Below are positions 62,501 through 64,000 of a stretch of 64,000 nucleotides of DNA, piece after piece. Where the stretch lies: assembly GCA_024401365.1 (NCBI GenBank), contig JAKSLE010000006.1:102592-166591 (forward strand), written 5' to 3'. A program made the position numbers and the translations under genes. Numbering within the stretch: the first letter of the stretch is position 1; each line of letters starts with the position of its first letter. Source of the stretch: Bacteroidales bacterium. Its GTDB lineage: Bacteria > Bacteroidota > Bacteroidia > Bacteroidales > Marinilabiliaceae. The notes under the pieces were generated by a model, which saw only the letters and a list, made by a program, of their open reading frames with translations, was not told the origin of the DNA and did not search any database.

Positions 62501-64000
62501 ATGCAGCATTTGAACCGTTGACGATTGAGTCGGGCGACAGGTGTTTCGATATGGAGAGACTTATGGCAGGTGAGTATACATTGACTGTGACGGACAGCAC
62601 ACGTAGAGAGGCCAACATGGCGGTGCAGACCTTTGTAGTTGAGGAGCCAGAGTATTTGTCGCTATCGGCCGATATGACTCCAGCCATGTGCTATGGTGAA
62701 CCTTCGGGCAAAGTGAAGCTGACCGCTACAGGCGGTTGGGGAAAGTATATGTATGAGTATGCATCAAATGGATATGAGAAAACGACAGAATATAGGCGAC
62801 TATTCCCTGGCATGCAGATGTTCAGTGTGATAGACGAATATGGAACACGGAAGACGATAGAAGTGATGGTCGAGCAACCAGATGAGGTGCGGACCCAGAT
62901 AGCACAGATAGACAGTGTCGACTGTTATGGCAGCAATACGGGAAGTGTTACATTCCAAGTGAAAGGGGGCGATTCGAACTACACGATGTGGTATAGCGAC
63001 AAGAACCAAGACGAGTTGCTGTATTCCAAGGCAGAGGTGACACATTCTGGTCTGTCGATGGGAAATTATCGAGTCACCTTCAGAGATGGTAATGACTGTA
63101 TGTCTGTTGATACGATAACGGTGTTCATTCCAGAGCCTGACCTGCTTGAGTTGGCGAATGACGATGTTGTGAACACCACCTGTGAACTTGACAATGGCAT
63201 GATTGGCATCGAGATGAAAGGCGGCTCATTGCCATACACATATTCATGGAGAGAGAATGGAGAAGAATATGGCGGAGCAAAGACCTTAGCGATGACGAGG
63301 AGTGAGGCGTCTGGCTTGAAGCAGAACGGCCTATACAGCATAGAGATTGTCGACAAAAATGGGTGCAAGGCATCATACGAGAAGCGTATTGAGCCATCGG
63401 AGAATCCAAGGGTTTTGGGCGTGTCGACAACAGATGTTCTCTGCTATGGTTCTTCGGATGGTGTCGCTGCAGTAGATTCCGCTCAGGTCAAGTGGGCTTA
63501 TCCTAAGGCAGACTACCATCTGACATGGCCTCAGGGGCAGGATGGAGTGATGAGTGTCAATACACTGCCGACCGGAACATACATTGTTAAAATTACAGAT
63601 GACAACAACTGCTCGTCAACAACAGAATTCACTGTTGGCACTCCTCAGCCAGTGAAGAACCATCTTGTGGGCTTGCGCAATGCGATGTGCTATGGATATA
63701 GTGATGGCCGCATAGAGACCCGAACAATCGGAGGCGTAGGTGACTATAGATATATATGGAGTACAGGAGAAGAAACGTCTTATGCCAGCAACCTGAGAGC
63801 AGGAACATACAAGGTAATAGTGGCCGACAGTCACGAATGTGTCGATTCGGCAACATTTGAGGTAACAGAACCTGAGGAGCTGAAAGTAAATCTTGGTGAA
63901 GATGTCATTGTTTGTCCAGGCAGTTCATATACTTTTGATGCAGGTGAGTTTGCTTCTTACCAATGGTATAGAGAAGACGCAGACGAGGTGATAGAGACAG
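56584..64000 (+). CDS. Giant SprB-like adhesin, C-terminus cut by window edge
   Basis: An open frame from the ATG at 56584 to the end: 2,472 codons visible. A signal peptide is present (ILIICFLLQSMTIWGQ). The first 1,220 residues are beta-rich and I do not recognise them. From about residue 1226 to 2430 there are around 14 SprB-type repeats (CYGxxDGK, TxxGGxGxYxYxW, LxAGTYxVxVxDxxxC), and the last visible residues (LGEDVIVCPGSSYTFDAG, YQWYRE) open an Ig-like module typical of the region before a T9SS C-terminal domain. SprB is the gliding adhesin of Flavobacterium moved by the T9SS motor. Whether this protein supports motility is unknown; adhesion or surface coating is likely. Confidence 0.9.
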   Translation, partial: MNPFMKVYILIICFLLQSMTIWGQDNSFVTEGQKNTAVVQITKHFHGWTHCNTSDEPSLKSIKVDGSELGFGSKESCFYNIPITISLDEVKAKTIKLDLEVNHIDDNKNASLSHELGIGKQSTKTINKTSKCLWKHEGYSFYADLVVDYPIHIRAENSNPLSLLIDQDERLHIRLSDYYEGIANTYVLVKLSNSDEGWRELKTAKSVSPKSTIDISYEDIVGAPSASNADYINWSGKKIDVKIVKQMIDSTWSESNILQCVFYHNGPDFELCAIKRTACDESSVTFTAKIKNNPNIYTNDVFEWVIAGCVENKGDIVDSQGNLPHCANVCFKDNKEKHGEYDLQLSDITWLTDDFLQNNENKWWIMQLQTNDGIDYSKLSFAKQWFQIPPKLLSVEVSQDTTRTIWRGKKGYNSTSTSNAYAVLKINDPNKNYEERLPYIIKNEKDESIDTIYNLPLSFGDLSVDEQNNEKSDFLKEIEGQKESFIKSKLRIWYNEKVVQQSDSVRIVKTTGTDKTIQYSKNPPCFLVFNNYLFCLNSGNWTSSDAKISRYTFSATLSDRSFPRSFSLGTDMMIYADQDGLYYVNNQKRNPINTDNKKTVLSLISHTQDNILARDGDKLYTFTVGTTYTTCSIFSEHPFTSFENLYKQSGGVIYQINEDIIEKYESKNNNWEKTGTYNAVSKPSYKNVTFTYDRVTYKSNDGNWYCHYNVPIDFKDLYNYFLSDKTLLESNRWEKAWNNYKEYLWRMHVLEKYGYHFKKLNAFVRETDGDMVSNGKLALYDIDGCPTYFEYEVRVPEEPRFEKSNEVKPTSHCSNDGRITIKYLGGGDSPYIYGDYYLSNIGDELTVTDLKYGLNKIELISASGSFPLEHDIKSDATITVEETKNYVSCEDDKGGIAIKVSPDISDYWLLNYKGDIINKDKFQSLNSGVYTLIYKFNGCSEEFDYDKEIKIQTLPFKITKTVTNGDRLNADGAVVVNVTNQKDIITWTDASNNTLNENIVPQDGVIKYLPAGEYNWKAKQGGCSVPVDFTVKTPTIELDESSCVIQEGERTKIKLSAECNLIKDYYFKIGDKNYGKTVDVELYNLDNIALNLCYMTNAGSSYKTINLMSVNDMSFNIDAKADESNKERCFGTNGKIHILNNSGVYDYCFGQNIEDVTNDETFESLGNKSVLEVKGEVCSITFRKKEEIGLPNHVNGALFLYRVKTIKDIKIDNPSKISFDEVGRSDVTCYGANDGKAWPINVSGNKGDYTCLLYTDDNVFCTNGQLAPGSYMIRVSDNDCPLNYAEKPLYIEAPEKPLTYNVETIDPTCLDNDGTITVTASGGWGEYEPYEYSAQLDGDIRNGDGRVFVFNNKRAGKYNLSICDGFCSMKIQSTLNKYTNPSVKDALTDQTSCYGYSDGRIKEIMVETNGKLNGKDVTPSKLFYSFTPKNNKLYEIIKEKELPWTDGIDNLAAGTYNLWVEDNNGCMTDNNKDGSIGMSFTVGQPEHVQLEVKKIADVSGYGASDAVIKVRADGGNNCDKKIYVKKEEAEDESAATEVREDAQSEDEYFIGEAATRGVEYQIAKYPFAEGTYSFYVRDKEKDCPSNVVNDIVVESPDEPLSADIVVRKALCHNQTGSIDITPQGGWGPPYEVIVDGVRYSATPSNPKITVGKLISGEYTVTVKDARKRVVYTTTADVPMPNDDMSFGEGTMFVADRCSGNGGAHIEIVGGSGEYNIMMDGENYTTDKFDIDGLRAGHYKIDVVDGNKCEAVLEFEIADERLSADILSYNKADDGATLEAVVAGGVEPYSYEWRHVDGLLNQRANVSVIDNLEHGIYTLLVTDAGECHAGPIAKEVVTDGDQRLEVVQLQRETGVGSADGYVVLKSGVTDFVSQKIYHIESDGSSTVSDIKVEWVDGLLKVDNLSSGDYVVKCQHSDNMHFSMARFRIEPYEKLDIEGVKVRHVTMPRNRDGRIRISLKGGIAPFAATVAHNTNAAFEPLTIESGDRCFDMERLMAGEYTLTVTDSTRREANMAVQTFVVEEPEYLSLSADMTPAMCYGEPSGKVKLTATGGWGKYMYEYASNGYEKTTEYRRLFPGMQMFSVIDEYGTRKTIEVMVEQPDEVRTQIAQIDSVDCYGSNTGSVTFQVKGGDSNYTMWYSDKNQDELLYSKAEVTHSGLSMGNYRVTFRDGNDCMSVDTITVFIPEPDLLELANDDVVNTTCELDNGMIGIEMKGGSLPYTYSWRENGEEYGGAKTLAMTRSEASGLKQNGLYSIEIVDKNGCKASYEKRIEPSENPRVLGVSTTDVLCYGSSDGVAAVDSAQVKWAYPKADYHLTWPQGQDGVMSVNTLPTGTYIVKITDDNNCSSTTEFTVGTPQPVKNHLVGLRNAMCYGYSDGRIETRTIGGVGDYRYIWSTGEETSYASNLRAGTYKVIVADSHECVDSATFEVTEPEELKVNLGEDVIVCPGSSYTFDAGEFASYQWYREDADEVIET
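60259..63880 (+). repeat. About 14 SprB-type repeats within the giant protein
   Basis: Units of about 70-100 codons, each with a Cys-Tyr-Gly-type opening and a Gly-Gly turn. Visible openings include CYGANDGK, CLDNDGT, CYGYSDGR (twice), CHNQTGS, CYGEPSGK, CYGSNTGS and CYGSSDGV. Middle units are degenerate, with the Cys replaced (VSGYGASDA, YNKADDGA, VGSADGY). Confidence 0.8.

Noticed and set aside
57000-63860. Minus-strand frames of 60-110 codons under the SprB-like gene
   Set aside because: They are shadows of the long plus-strand frame and show no signal, domain or promoter.

Overview
The window reads as chromosome of a Bacteroidota (Bacteroidales-like) bacterium of moderate GC. The support is: promoters with the Bacteroidota -7 box TAnnTTTG (for example TTTG-N19-TATCTTTG before the nfeD-like gene), Bacteroidota-typical families (DUF1573, O/P-type porin, FISUMP lipoprotein, SprB-type repeats, standalone LytTR), A-rich leaders without strong Shine-Dalgarno sites, and a C-terminal region on one secreted protein that resembles type IX secretion (T9SS) sorting domains. 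No rRNA, tRNA, CRISPR array or intact insertion sequence was seen.

Layout. 1-9.87 kb (minus): a giant surface protein cut by the left edge, 3,291 codons visible and open throughout. It has a signal peptide, FlgD-like, SdrD-B-like, DUF11/CARDB-like, InlB-B-like and MucBP-like parts, then 8 composite MBG/YDG-type modules and at least 14 shorter WSDG repeats. 10.1-14.3 kb (minus): a four-gene oxidative sugar operon (aldo/keto reductase, lactonase, FucP-type transporter, Zn dehydrogenase) that fits L-galactose at least as well as L-fucose. 14.5-20.3 kb (minus): a secreted flagellinolysin-like protein with an altered zinc motif, ppnP, an unknown protein and a large TPR/PD40/OmpA protein. 20.6-22.9 kb (plus): a LytTR regulator overlapping a membrane-anchored NAGPA-like protein, then a lipoprotein. 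23.2-29.8 kb (plus): DUF1573 protein, cysteine-less TlpA-like lipoprotein, glmM-type mutase, small outer-membrane-like protein, ffh, folD. 30.2-41.6 kb (minus): Fsr-type MFS pump, unknown protein, NfeD-flotillin pair, Fe-S old-yellow-enzyme reductase, MaoC hydratase, DPP III, thiD and a degenerate alkaline-phosphatase-fold protein. 41.9-49.6 kb (plus): ABCG-like half transporter with an N-terminal extension, ACT and PFL proteins, aminopeptidase C, unknown protein, porin. 49.6-50.7 kb: a 1 kb intergenic stretch with dyads and a promoter. 50.7-64 kb (plus): a three-gene surface operon of a 1,509-aa exported protein, a FISUMP lipoprotein and an SprB-like giant cut by the right edge (2,472 codons visible).

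The most unusual content is at the two ends. Both longest reading frames are repeat-built surface proteins that run off the window, so neither C-terminus (where a T9SS sorting domain would sit) can be seen. The middle is mostly housekeeping, with several pseudoenzyme-like proteins that keep a fold but lack catalytic residues, and a 47-bp repeat that lies in the same orientation upstream of two separate minus-strand genes.
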